Source: Rhizobiales bacterium UBA3584 (GTDB lineage: Bacteria; Pseudomonadota; Alphaproteobacteria; Rhizobiales; Devosiaceae). From it: a DNA stretch of 51,622 bases. The translations under genes and the position numbers were made by a program. Positions 18,114-25,877 of this stretch are shown one piece after another. The notes under the pieces were generated by a model. It had not been told where the DNA came from. It made no database searches and was given only the letters and a program-made list of their open reading frames with translations. Each line of letters starts with the position of its first letter. The stretch's first letter is position 1. The DNA is taken from NCBI GenBank assembly GCA_002375765.1, contig DFMV01000041.1:11871-63492 (forward strand), given 5' to 3'.

Positions 18114-19298
18114 TCAAGTCCTTGTGCCCAGCGCTCCGGTCGATTGAAGCCGGTCGATCTCGGACTGGGCAAGCCCGAGGTCGCGCAATATCTGGTCGGT
18201 ATCGGCCCCCGGCATGCGGCCGAGCCAGCGGACAGGATTTCCCGGCTTCATGCTGACCGGTTGCCCGATCTGGCTGATGGTCCGGCCATCGGCACCGGTG
18301 GCGTGCACGACCATGCCGCGCGCCATCTGATGAGGGTCTGACAAGGCCTCGCCGATTTCGTAAACCGGCGCGAACTGGGTGCCTGCCGCTCCAAGGATTG
18401 CGAGCCATTCGTCCCGGTCGCGTTCGAGAAAGATCGCCTCGAGCGCAGACCGGATTTCGGGGCGGCGTTCGACATCGTTTTGCAGCGCTATGAAATCGGG
18501 CCGCCCCACCGTCTCGCAGAATATCCGCCAATAGCGCGGCTCCATGTCGGTCGTGCATATGAACTTGCCGTCCCGTGTTCGCCACAGGCCCATATCGGCG
18601 CGTCGGGTGCCGCGAGGGGGAATGGTTTGGGGATCGGGATGACGGGAAAGAACATTGACCAGAAGGCTCATGGCGCAATCGCTCATGGCGACATCCACAT
18701 GCCGTCCGCTGCCCGTCGTCCGGCGCTCGTGCACCGCCGCCAGAATGGCGAATGCGGCATGGGTGCCGGTAATGACGTCTGCCGCGGGGATGCCCGCAAA
18801 GCCGGGCGTCTCGGGGTCTTCGCCGATCCGCGACTGGACGCCGGCCAGCGAGAGGGCAATCGGGTCATGTCCCGGCTTGTCGCGATAGGGGCCGGTCTGT
18901 CCGCAAAGGGTCAGGCTGGCATAGACAAGGCCGGGATTTATGGCCCGCAATGCGTCATAGCCCAGTCCCAAGCCGGCCAATACACCGGGGCGATAATCTT
19001 CGACCACGATATCGGCGCTTCTGGCGAGTTCGTGCAGGACCGGCCGGGCGTGTTCGTGCCCGATATCGATCATGACCGAGCGCTTGTTGCGCGCGAGAAT
19101 GTCGGTTTCGCGCAACCGGGCGCGCGCCTCGGGCTCCAGCTTGTCCCAGCCGAAAACCTTTGCCTGCTTTTCGATTTCGCGCGGGTTTTCGACGCGGATG
19201 ATCTCGGCACCCATATCGGCCAGCAGCCAGGTGCAATAGGGGCCGGGAAGAAGGCGCGAGAAGTCGAGGACCTTAAGGCCGTCAAGAGGCGCGGTCAT
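18114..19298 (-). CDS. Class III CoA-transferase A (CaiB/BaiF family)
   Basis: Moves CoA between carboxylic acids through an aspartyl-CoA intermediate. The 394-residue length is normal. Family motifs: GLKVLDFSRLLPGPYCTWLLADMGAE (start of the Rossmann half), ARNKRSVMIDI, VVEDYRPGV, GLGYDALRAINPGLVYAS, LCGQTGPYRDKPGHDPIA, and the catalytic aspartate D174 in GIPAADVITGTH. It is third in a run of three CoA-transferases, each overlapping the next as ATGA, and is followed by the TRAP genes after 25 bases. It is a credible active enzyme; donor and acceptor acids are unknown. Confidence 0.93.
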   Translation of the reverse strand: MTAPLDGLKVLDFSRLLPGPYCTWLLADMGAEIIRVENPREIEKQAKVFGWDKLEPEARARLRETDILARNKRSVMIDIGHEHARPVLHELARSADIVVEDYRPGVLAGLGLGYDALRAINPGLVYASLTLCGQTGPYRDKPGHDPIALSLAGVQSRIGEDPETPGFAGIPAADVITGTHAAFAILAAVHERRTTGSGRHVDVAMSDCAMSLLVNVLSRHPDPQTIPPRGTRRADMGLWRTRDGKFICTTDMEPRYWRIFCETVGRPDFIALQNDVERRPEIRSALEAIFLERDRDEWLAILGAAGTQFAPVYEIGEALSDPHQMARGMVVHATGADGRTISQIGQPVSMKPGNPVRWLGRMPGADTDQILRDLGLAQSEIDRLQSTGALGTRT

Positions 19299-20383
19299 GG
19301 CACGCTCCAGCCGTCAAAGGCCGATGCGGGGACTGGCGCCTTGAGCGTACGGTCGGGGGCCTGCATGGGAAGACTGGATTTGAAGAGGGGACCGGGAACA
19401 CGCGAGACGTGCCCGCTTTCTTCGTCGCGAACCTCAACGAACAATCCCCGATCGGCGAGGTGATCGCTCTCGCGCACATCCTGGGGCGTATTGATGACCG
19501 AAAGGCCCCAGCCCTTTTCGAGCGACCATTCCCCAAGTTCGGCTCTGGTGTGGCGGGCAAAAAAATCTCCGACCACCTGCTGCCAGCGGTCGATGGTCGG
19601 CTGGGGGGTGTCGGCCACCAGGGTGTTGTCCCAGTCGATATCGGCCAATTCTCCTGCGACGCCCTGTTGGGCCAGGACCGAAACCAGCGCGCGCATCATG
19701 GGTGGATTGTCGATCATCGACCAGGTCACATGACCGTCCCTGCACGGCCAGACCTGACGAACGCCCGACTTGCCGCGCACCAGAAGGTTGCCCTGGCGCT
19801 TTCCGATCCGGCCGGTCCACTCATACATGACCGGCTCGCGGTAATTGGCAAGCGTTGCGCTTTGCAGTGCCGAGAGCGAGACGGTCTGCCCCCGCCCGAT
19901 CCGCCGGCGCGCATAAAGCCCCATCAGTGCCGCGGTCGCAGCCTGGATGCCGGTCAGGGCATAGGCCTGCCGACCCGGAAACCGCAGCGGCGGCGCCTCG
20001 GGGTCGCCGATGACGGTCATGAGCCCCGAAAGGGCCATCAGCGTGAGATCGTTGGCCGGACGCCCATCCATGGGACCGCCATCGGAGAACGGCCTGACGC
20101 GGATATGGATTGCGTTCGGCGAAGCACCGAGATCGAAGCGATCGCCCAACCGCTGCCCGTCCAGGATCACGTCGGCCCGGCTGGCAAGCTCCGCGACCGT
20201 TTCCGAGCTGTCGGCAACCAGCCGGGTCTTGCCGTGATGAAAGGCCAGCGACCGAGACGGTTCGTCGGCCGCATCGGGCACGATGGCCACGACATCGGCG
20301 CCCAGTTCGGCAAGCATATGGCCGCCGAAATCGACAAGGCCGTCGGAAATTTCGAGAACCCTGATGCCATCGAGCAGCTTCAT
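19295..20383 (-). CDS. Class III CoA-transferase-like protein B lacking the catalytic Asp
   Basis: CaiB/BaiF-fold protein of 362 residues, shorter than its neighbours. The ATG at 20383 overlaps the stop of gene C (ATGA). The N-terminal motif is degenerate (GIRVLEISDGLVDFGGHML in place of DFSR-GP), the CoA-loop reads RPFSDGGPMDGRPANDL, and at the position of the catalytic aspartate it reads GRQAYALTGIQAA, so Y141 stands where D174 is in protein A, D172 in C and D169 in D. It is therefore unlikely to act alone. A non-catalytic partner in a hetero-oligomer with A or C is my inference. Confidence 0.85.
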   Translation of the reverse strand: MKLLDGIRVLEISDGLVDFGGHMLAELGADVVAIVPDAADEPSRSLAFHHGKTRLVADSSETVAELASRADVILDGQRLGDRFDLGASPNAIHIRVRPFSDGGPMDGRPANDLTLMALSGLMTVIGDPEAPPLRFPGRQAYALTGIQAATAALMGLYARRRIGRGQTVSLSALQSATLANYREPVMYEWTGRIGKRQGNLLVRGKSGVRQVWPCRDGHVTWSMIDNPPMMRALVSVLAQQGVAGELADIDWDNTLVADTPQPTIDRWQQVVGDFFARHTRAELGEWSLEKGWGLSVINTPQDVRESDHLADRGLFVEVRDEESGHVSRVPGPLFKSSLPMQAPDRTLKAPVPASAFDGWSVP

Positions 20384-21525
20384 GCCAGTACCCCCTGGGC
20401 TTCGAGCGCTTCGACATCCGCACGCGTCATGCCCAGCATATCGACAAGAACCGCGCCGTTGTGCTCTCCCAGCAGAGGCGCCTTTCCGATCGACCATGGG
20501 GTCTGATCCATCGTGTAGGGGGGCGCGGGCATTGCCGCCTTGCCCAGTACGGGATGATCGGTTGAAACGATATGCCGGCCCGCTGCCAGCTCTTCGCTCC
20601 GGGCGACATCGCGGCCATCCTGCACGGCGGCTGCCGCAATACCGGCTGCCGCCAGCCGGTCGGCAAGCTCGAACCGGTCAAAGGCCAGGGTTCTGGCTGC
20701 AACCGTCTCGCCGGTCACATTTTCCGGCTCCAGCCCGAGAAGCTCTGCCAGCCGGTCCAGTTCGGCCCCGGCACAGGCGGCGATGGCGATCCATTCGTCC
20801 TCGCCCCTTGTGGGGAAAACCCCGTGCAGCGCGTAAGTGGCGTCCTCATTGCCGGCTTTTTCGGGCAATGTGTCGAGGGCGTAGAGATCGGCGATCACAT
20901 GCACCATGGGTTCGATCTGAGAGATATCGAGGTGCTGGCCCTCACCGGTGCGCGCCTTGTGTTCGAGTGCAGCCAGTATCGCCACGGTCGCGAACATGGG
21001 GGCCACCACGTCTCCATAGGCCAGGGGCGGCATATGCGGGTCGCCGCCGGGCCAGCCGGTCAGCGCCGCGTGGCCGGAATGGGCTGCCGCCGAATTGCCG
21101 TAGCCCCGGAACCCCGCCATGGGTCCGGTACGGCCAGCCACCGATACGCTGGCGAGAATGATGTCGGGTTTGATCTGCCGGAGGGCATCATAGCCAAGCC
21201 CGATCCGCTCCATGAAGCCGGGTCCGAAATTTTCGACGACCACATCGGCCCATGCAACCAGCCTGCGGGCGATATCGACGCCGCGCGGGTCGGAAAGGTT
21301 GATCGTAACGCTTTGCTTTGAGGTGTTGGTCTGGGCAAAAAAGGCCGATCCGTCAGGGTCTTTCACCCCGCCGGCAAAAGGCGGCGACAGGCGGCCGAGA
21401 TCGAGCCGCTTGCGGGACTCGATCTTGATCACTGTGGCGCCATTGTCCGCCAGGTCCTTGGTGGCGCGCGGTCCCGCGCCCACCCAGGAGAAATCGGCAA
21501 TCTTGAGGCCGTTCAACGCGCTCAT
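20380..21525 (-). CDS. Class III CoA-transferase C (CaiB/BaiF family)
   Basis: First gene of the CoA-transferase/TRAP operon, 381 residues. Motifs: GLKIADFSWVGAGPRATKDLADNGA, TNTSKQSVTINLSDPRG, VVENFGPGFMERIGLGYDAL, VAGRTGPMAGFRGYGNSAAA, and catalytic D172 in PLAYGDVVAPMFA. The start ATG at 21525 is preceded by GGAG. About 53 bases upstream begins one of the three MarR-type operators (21578-21596), which overlaps the stop codon of the preceding gene, so this gene should have its own regulated promoter. Acceptor acid unknown. Confidence 0.93.
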   Translation of the reverse strand: MSALNGLKIADFSWVGAGPRATKDLADNGATVIKIESRKRLDLGRLSPPFAGGVKDPDGSAFFAQTNTSKQSVTINLSDPRGVDIARRLVAWADVVVENFGPGFMERIGLGYDALRQIKPDIILASVSVAGRTGPMAGFRGYGNSAAAHSGHAALTGWPGGDPHMPPLAYGDVVAPMFATVAILAALEHKARTGEGQHLDISQIEPMVHVIADLYALDTLPEKAGNEDATYALHGVFPTRGEDEWIAIAACAGAELDRLAELLGLEPENVTGETVAARTLAFDRFELADRLAAAGIAAAAVQDGRDVARSEELAAGRHIVSTDHPVLGKAAMPAPPYTMDQTPWSIGKAPLLGEHNGAVLVDMLGMTRADVEALEAQGVLA

Positions 21526-21577
21526 GGCGCTCCTCCTTTTCCCGCCGGCTTAAGGCCGATCTAGTTATAAATAATAA

Positions 21578-21596
21578 TGGTTCAGTTTATGAACTA
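21578..21596. promoter_or_regulatory. MarR-type operator 1 (upstream of CoA-transferase C)
   Basis: TGGTTCA-GTTTA-TGAACTA: 7-base arms with a 5-base spacer and one mismatch to a perfect dyad. Same arm sequence and spacing as the sites at 24000-24018 and 24658-24692. It overlaps the stop codon of the dehydratase-like gene at 21594. Confidence 0.65.
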
Positions 21597-22868
21597 TGTC
21601 AAACTCTTCTCGCGCAACACCTGGTCGAGCACCGGCGTAATCCGGCCCACCACGGCATCGCGATCCCAGTCGCGCTGGTCGACCATGTCGGACCAGACCT
21701 CGATCACCCGAACCCCCTGTGCCTCGAGCGCCTGCTTGGCAAACAGCGAGCCGTGTCCGGAGAACCGGTCGTGCCGGGGAATGAGCATCAGAGCGACGTC
21801 GATGCGGTACTTTCTGGCCTGTTCGACCAGCCAGGCATTGACCCAGGGGGGCTGATGCAACTGCTCGTTCATTGCGGAAACCCTGGCCGCCAGCGCCCGC
21901 AACGGATCGCCATGATCGGCCCGGATGTATCCGTCAGCCGCGAAAGGGAGATACATCGACCACGCAAAGACAGCGCCATGGCTTTCCTCGAACGCGCCAT
22001 AAAAGCTGGTGTCGAACCAGAGCCCGGCGCCGATCCACATCATGCGGATGCGCTCATCGGCAACCACCGCCTCGCCATCGGCGATGCGCGCCCCCAGTTC
22101 GTCGCGGAACCGGCGAGCGTGATCGAGCGCCCAGTCCGATCCGCGATGCCATTGGGGGATCATCACGTTGGGAATCTGGTCGTTGATGCGGATGGGGCAG
22201 CGCGGGGCTGCCGCGATCATCTCGCTGGCCTGCTCGAATATCTTTTCCTGCCGATCGATGGCCGCCATGTAATCGCTGAAGGCCTCCCGGTCAAAATTTC
22301 GGCCTGTCAGGGCCTCGAGCCGGGCGATCAGGTCCTCGAACTCGGCGACCATGAGGTCGAGCCGGTCGGTATGGTAGAGGCCTTCCCAATCGCTGCGCGC
22401 CTCTATCCACCAGTCGGGCCGGGCATCGGGCACGGCCGGGGCGGACAGCAGCACCAGCGGCGCGCCGGTGCTTTGCGACCAGAGCGAAAAGATCTTCTGG
22501 TGGTCGTCGGCACTCTGGCGGGCGCACAGAATGGCCGGGGCCGGCAATCCGCCCCAGGGCTGGCGTTCCACATCGCCTTCGAGCTCGGCAATGAGCGGCA
22601 GGCTCGAATAGCGCGCCAGCCGCTCATGAAAGCCGATGGCCTGCATGTGGTCGAAATAGAACTCGGACAATTGCTTGGCGGCAATGACGGCCGACCACCA
22701 TTGATTGGTCACGATGGGCATGCCCATGGCATGGAACAATTCGTGAGGCGTATCGGCATTGACAAAGCCATATTGAGCGCCCGAGGTGATCTGCGCTCGT
22801 AGCCCCTTGGCCCAGTCGCGCTGGTGATCTGTCGCAGCCCGTGTCGATTGCAGCGGCGTATAGCTCAT
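21594..22868 (-). CDS. 2-hydroxyacyl-CoA dehydratase / benzoyl-CoA reductase-like subunit 1
   Basis: HgdB/BcrB-fold protein of 424 residues; ATG at 22868 overlaps the stop of subunit 2 (ATGA), and the open frame upstream lies inside that gene. Family-like parts: DTPHELFHAMGMPIVTNQWW (residues 39-58, the P-E-L-x-x-A-x-G-x-P motif), AILCARQSADDHQKIFSLW (first cysteine C115 retained), a middle region with MMWIGAGLWFDTSFYGAFEE, and the C-terminal VRVIEVWSDMVDQRDWD. The position of the third family cysteine (usually R-S-C-R) reads R-H-D-R at 365-368. With that ligand missing, a normal [4Fe-4S] cluster is doubtful. No ATPase activator gene is in the window. Confidence 0.75.
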   Translation of the reverse strand: MSYTPLQSTRAATDHQRDWAKGLRAQITSGAQYGFVNADTPHELFHAMGMPIVTNQWWSAVIAAKQLSEFYFDHMQAIGFHERLARYSSLPLIAELEGDVERQPWGGLPAPAILCARQSADDHQKIFSLWSQSTGAPLVLLSAPAVPDARPDWWIEARSDWEGLYHTDRLDLMVAEFEDLIARLEALTGRNFDREAFSDYMAAIDRQEKIFEQASEMIAAAPRCPIRINDQIPNVMIPQWHRGSDWALDHARRFRDELGARIADGEAVVADERIRMMWIGAGLWFDTSFYGAFEESHGAVFAWSMYLPFAADGYIRADHGDPLRALAARVSAMNEQLHQPPWVNAWLVEQARKYRIDVALMLIPRHDRFSGHGSLFAKQALEAQGVRVIEVWSDMVDQRDWDRDAVVGRITPVLDQVLREKSLT

Positions 22869-23983
22869 GGGCGGGTCTCCGGCGCCTGCCCGATCAGTTT
22901 GCGAGCGCGTTCGATCCAGGCCGGTCCCGGCACGGCATCGCGAAAGCCCAGATTGACAAAGCCGATGTCGCGCGCCTGCAGCGCCTTGGCCAGTCCCGGG
23001 ATTTCCCAGCCGAAAGTATCGTCGGTCTGTGCCAGCTGGCAGAGCACAAGGTCGCACTTGGCCGCTTCGATCGCGTCCAGCATTGCTTGGCGATGACGCT
23101 GCGGCGGTGAAATTCTGAGGCAGAACGGATCACCGGCCATGAGATCGCGCATGGCCGCGCGCGAAGGCTCGCATTCCCAGGGGCCCGGCCATATCTGCCC
23201 GAAGGGCTGGAGATCGCAAACGATGTCACCGAAACCGGCGAAGGCCGCATAGGCATCGGCGGACGCAAGCCCCGACCCCACAAGGCCGAGCCGCAGGGGC
23301 GCGGGAGGGCTCGCGTCCTCGACGATTGCCGCTTCAAGCAGGTCGGCGTGCCGCTCTGGCGCAAGGAAGCGGCCGGCATTGCGCCAGACCATGGCCCGTG
23401 CCCCGCGGGCGGAGTGCGAGACGCGCTCGAGCGCACGCTGGCGCCTGACTGCCTGCGCTGTCGCTCCGGCCAATCCGGCCTCGGGATCATCGAGCCCGAT
23501 GGCGGTGAGAAAGCTCACCAGCTTTTCGATCTGAATGTCATTGAAGGTGCGAACCGGATCACTGGCCGCGTGCACGAGGTTGAACAGGAACAGCGGCGGG
23601 GTTCCGCGCGGCGCCCGTCCCTGCCGCACCCATTCGGTGGCATATTGATAGGCGGTGAGCGCTGCAGCATCGTCGCGGACAAAGACGATCCCGGCAAAGC
23701 CCGTAAAGGCGCCGGCGGCAAACCGGTTGAGAAAGATTCTCACTTCATGATCGACGAACGGCTCGATCAGCTGATCGATAGCCCTGACACCCGAGCCATC
23801 CAAACGCCCGAAATTGACGTGCACAGGGACAGCGCCACTTGCCGAGATGAGCGTCTCGGGCGCGCCGTGACCGAAAATGCCAACCAGGGGATGGTCGAGC
23901 CCGGCCGCCGCGCCGTCGGCAGCCTCGAACGCTGCGTCCAGCGCCTGTCCGGCCAGCATTTGCCGGTCATCGATCATCACCAT
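22865..23983 (-). CDS. 2-hydroxyacyl-CoA dehydratase / benzoyl-CoA reductase-like subunit 2
   Basis: Partner subunit of 372 residues, first gene of a two-gene operon; ATG at 23983 has GAGGAGG upstream, and operator 2 lies only 17 bases further up. The N-terminal GHGAPETLISASGAVPVHV fits the family's P-E-x-x-x-A-x-G-x-P motif, and the C-terminal CDLVLCQLAQTDDTFGWEIP fits the last conserved block. There are no cysteines before residue 256. The first-cysteine position appears as FVRDDAAALTAY and the last as QLAQT320DD, so at least two usual cluster ligands are gone. The family assignment is reasonable; the activity is unknown and may not be radical dehydration. Confidence 0.68.
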   Translation of the reverse strand: MVMIDDRQMLAGQALDAAFEAADGAAAGLDHPLVGIFGHGAPETLISASGAVPVHVNFGRLDGSGVRAIDQLIEPFVDHEVRIFLNRFAAGAFTGFAGIVFVRDDAAALTAYQYATEWVRQGRAPRGTPPLFLFNLVHAASDPVRTFNDIQIEKLVSFLTAIGLDDPEAGLAGATAQAVRRQRALERVSHSARGARAMVWRNAGRFLAPERHADLLEAAIVEDASPPAPLRLGLVGSGLASADAYAAFAGFGDIVCDLQPFGQIWPGPWECEPSRAAMRDLMAGDPFCLRISPPQRHRQAMLDAIEAAKCDLVLCQLAQTDDTFGWEIPGLAKALQARDIGFVNLGFRDAVPGPAWIERARKLIGQAPETRP

Positions 23984-23999
23984 GCACGCGCCTCCTCTT

Positions 24000-24018
24000 T
24001 AGTTCACTTTATGAACTA
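24000..24018. promoter_or_regulatory. MarR-type operator 2 (dehydratase-like / marR divergent promoter)
   Basis: Perfect dyad TAGTTCA-CTTTA-TGAACTA with 7-base arms and a 5-base spacer, in the 130-base gap between the divergent dehydratase-like operon and the marR gene. One site could control both directions, including autoregulation. Confidence 0.75.
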
Positions 24019-24113
24019 TATATATCCGGAGTCAACCCGGTTCGGTTGCGCGCGTGTTTGACTCGGGGCCGATCCGCGGATAGTTACCATCAGCCCAGCG
24101 ACAAGGAGTTGCC

Positions 24114-24638
24114 ATGAGCAAGGCCGAGCCCGGTGACCCGCAGGCCCAAGGCGTAAATCTCGGCGCCCTGCGGCAGAACCTGCCCTTTCTCACGCGCGCC
24201 CTGCGCGCCTATATCCGCGCGGAGAACGCCGCCTTTTTCGCCGACTTCGAAACCGAGCAGGGCGAAATTGCCGTCATCAGCCTGATCGGGCTCAACCCGA
24301 CGATTTCGCAAAACGAGGTTGCCGCAACCCTTGTGCTCAAGAAGTCGGCGGTCACAAAAGTCATCAAGGGGCTCGAGGAGCGCGGTCTGGTCCAGCGCGA
24401 AAAGGTCGAAGCCGACAAGCGCTTCAATGCGCTCACGCTCACAAGGACCGGCAGGGCCAAATACGCGCAGATCAACGCCCGCATGGCCGATCAGCACGAC
24501 GCCCTGCTTTCGCCCTTTGATGCGCTGGAGAGAACCGAGCTTTTCGACCTGCTCAACCGACTGCACCAGCATCTGGTGGAGCGCAACAGGGACCGGACCG
24601 GCTCTGCCGAAGGCATTTCGGGAAGCGCCACCGACTGA
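24114..24638 (+). CDS. MarR-family transcriptional regulator
   Basis: Winged helix regulator of 174 residues with a normal MarR layout: an N-terminal dimerisation helix (LPFLTRALRAYIRAENAAFF), HTH region ISQNEVAATLVLKKSAVTKVIKGLEERGLV, and a wing QREKVEADKRFNALTLTRTG with D-K-R in place of the usual D-R-R. AAGGAG precedes the ATG at 24114 by 6 bases. It is flanked on both sides by copies of the same inverted repeat, and a third copy lies upstream of CoA-transferase C. It is therefore the likely repressor of the whole acyl-CoA cluster, with an acyl-CoA or the free acid as natural effector; that is inference from layout. Confidence 0.92.
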   Translation: MSKAEPGDPQAQGVNLGALRQNLPFLTRALRAYIRAENAAFFADFETEQGEIAVISLIGLNPTISQNEVAATLVLKKSAVTKVIKGLEERGLVQREKVEADKRFNALTLTRTGRAKYAQINARMADQHDALLSPFDALERTELFDLLNRLHQHLVERNRDRTGSAEGISGSATD

Positions 24639-24657
24639 CCGGGGACTTGACACCCTT

Positions 24658-24692
24658 CCTCCATTTAGTTCATTTAGTGAACTAAATGGAGG
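24658..24692. promoter_or_regulatory. MarR-type operator 3 with 15-bp perfect arms
   Basis: CCTCCATTTAGTTCA (24658-24672) and TGAACTAAATGGAGG (24678-24692) are exact reverse complements around the 5-base spacer TTTAG. The inner part matches operators 1 and 2; the outer part of the right arm is the ribosome site GGAGG of the next gene. The RNA hairpin could therefore also hide the ribosome site. Confidence 0.8.
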
Positions 24693-24701
24693 AGCAGAAC
24701 C

Positions 24702-25877
24702 TTGGCCCAACCCCTGGCCGGCGTCCGTATTGCCGATTTCAGCCATGTCATTGCCGGCCCGCTTGCTACGCATTTCCTGCGGCTGCTCGGCGCCGAGGTC
24801 ATCAAGGTCGAGCCGCCCAGCGGCGATGTGTTGCGCAACTATACGCAACGACGCGAGCTGCGCGGCATGTCCGAGCCGTTCATCGGTGCCAATGCGGGCA
24901 AGAAATCGGTGGTGCTCGATCTCAAGTCCCGGTTCGGCCGCGATGCCGCCCGCAAGCTGGTGGCCACAAGCGACATCCTGGTCGAAAATTTCCGGCCCGG
25001 GGTGATCGACCGGCTGGGCCTGGGCTATGACGAGGTCAAAAAGGACAATGGCGGGCTGATTTTCTGCTCGATTTCGGGATACGGGCAGACCGGCCCGATG
25101 CGCGACTATCCGGCCATCGACCAGATCATCCAGTCGGTTTCGGGCCTTATGGGGCTTTCGGGCGAACCGGGCAACGGCCCGATGCGGGTCGGATTTCCCA
25201 TCGTCGACACCTACAGCGCGCTCCTTGCCGCCTTCGCCATCCAATCGGCCTATATCCAGCGCGAGCGCGATCCGCAGCGGCGCGGCCAGCATATCGACAT
25301 GTCCATGCTCGATGCCTCGCTCGTCATGATGGCCTCGGTCATCAATCCGCTGATGATCTCCAATATCGAGCCACGCCGGACGGGCAATCGCGGCTTTTCG
25401 CTTGCCCCCACCGCGGACACTTTTGCCACGCTCGACGAACCGATCACCATCGGCGCCGTCCAGCAGAACCAGTATGAACGTCTGTGCAAAGCACTCGAGC
25501 GCCCCGATCTCCTCACCGATCCCCGGTTTTCCGACCCCGACCAGCGCATGGCCCATGACAAGGAATTGCAGGGGGAGCTTGCCCGGAGTTTCAAGACCCG
25601 CTCGGCGCTGGACTGGGAGCGGCGGCTGGCAGATGCCGGCGTTCCGGCGGGCGCGGTGCGTCCCTTGCGCGACGTTCTGGACCTGCCGCAACTGGAGGGC
25701 CGGGGCCTGCGGCTCGCTATCGAAGTTCCCAATGAGGCGGTCGGGCAGACATCGATCCTCAATGCCGGCTTCAAATTCGCCCATGACGGACCGGGGGTCA
25801 GTGCGCCCCCGCCGCAACTGGGTCAGCATACCGCCGAAGTGCTGGCCGAGCTGGGATTGTCCGAGCCGGCGCTATAG
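24702..25877 (+). CDS. Class III CoA-transferase D (CaiB/BaiF family)
   Basis: CoA-transferase of 391 residues on the opposite strand from A-C. It starts with TTG at 24702, 9 bases after GGAGGAG; no better start exists. It is the most canonical of the four: PLAGVRIADFSHVIAGPLAT, GANAGKKSVVLDLKSRFGRD, LVENFRPGVIDRLGLGYDEV, SISGYGQTGPMRDYPAIDQ and catalytic D169 in GFPIVDTYSALL. The conserved block GRGQHIDMSMLDA-type sequence (RRGQHIDMSMLDASL) is present. Its end overlaps the end of the convergent prpD-like gene by 6 bases. Expression is probably controlled by operator 3. Confidence 0.95.
   Translation: MAQPLAGVRIADFSHVIAGPLATHFLRLLGAEVIKVEPPSGDVLRNYTQRRELRGMSEPFIGANAGKKSVVLDLKSRFGRDAARKLVATSDILVENFRPGVIDRLGLGYDEVKKDNGGLIFCSISGYGQTGPMRDYPAIDQIIQSVSGLMGLSGEPGNGPMRVGFPIVDTYSALLAAFAIQSAYIQRERDPQRRGQHIDMSMLDASLVMMASVINPLMISNIEPRRTGNRGFSLAPTADTFATLDEPITIGAVQQNQYERLCKALERPDLLTDPRFSDPDQRMAHDKELQGELARSFKTRSALDWERRLADAGVPAGAVRPLRDVLDLPQLEGRGLRLAIEVPNEAVGQTSILNAGFKFAHDGPGVSAPPPQLGQHTAEVLAELGLSEPAL

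Noticed and set aside
25872..25877. Convergent overlap of CoA-transferase D and prpD-like gene as a frameshift or assembly error
   Set aside because: Both proteins end at normal family lengths; a short convergent overlap is common in this compact genome and also occurs at 2707-2710 and 34635-34638.
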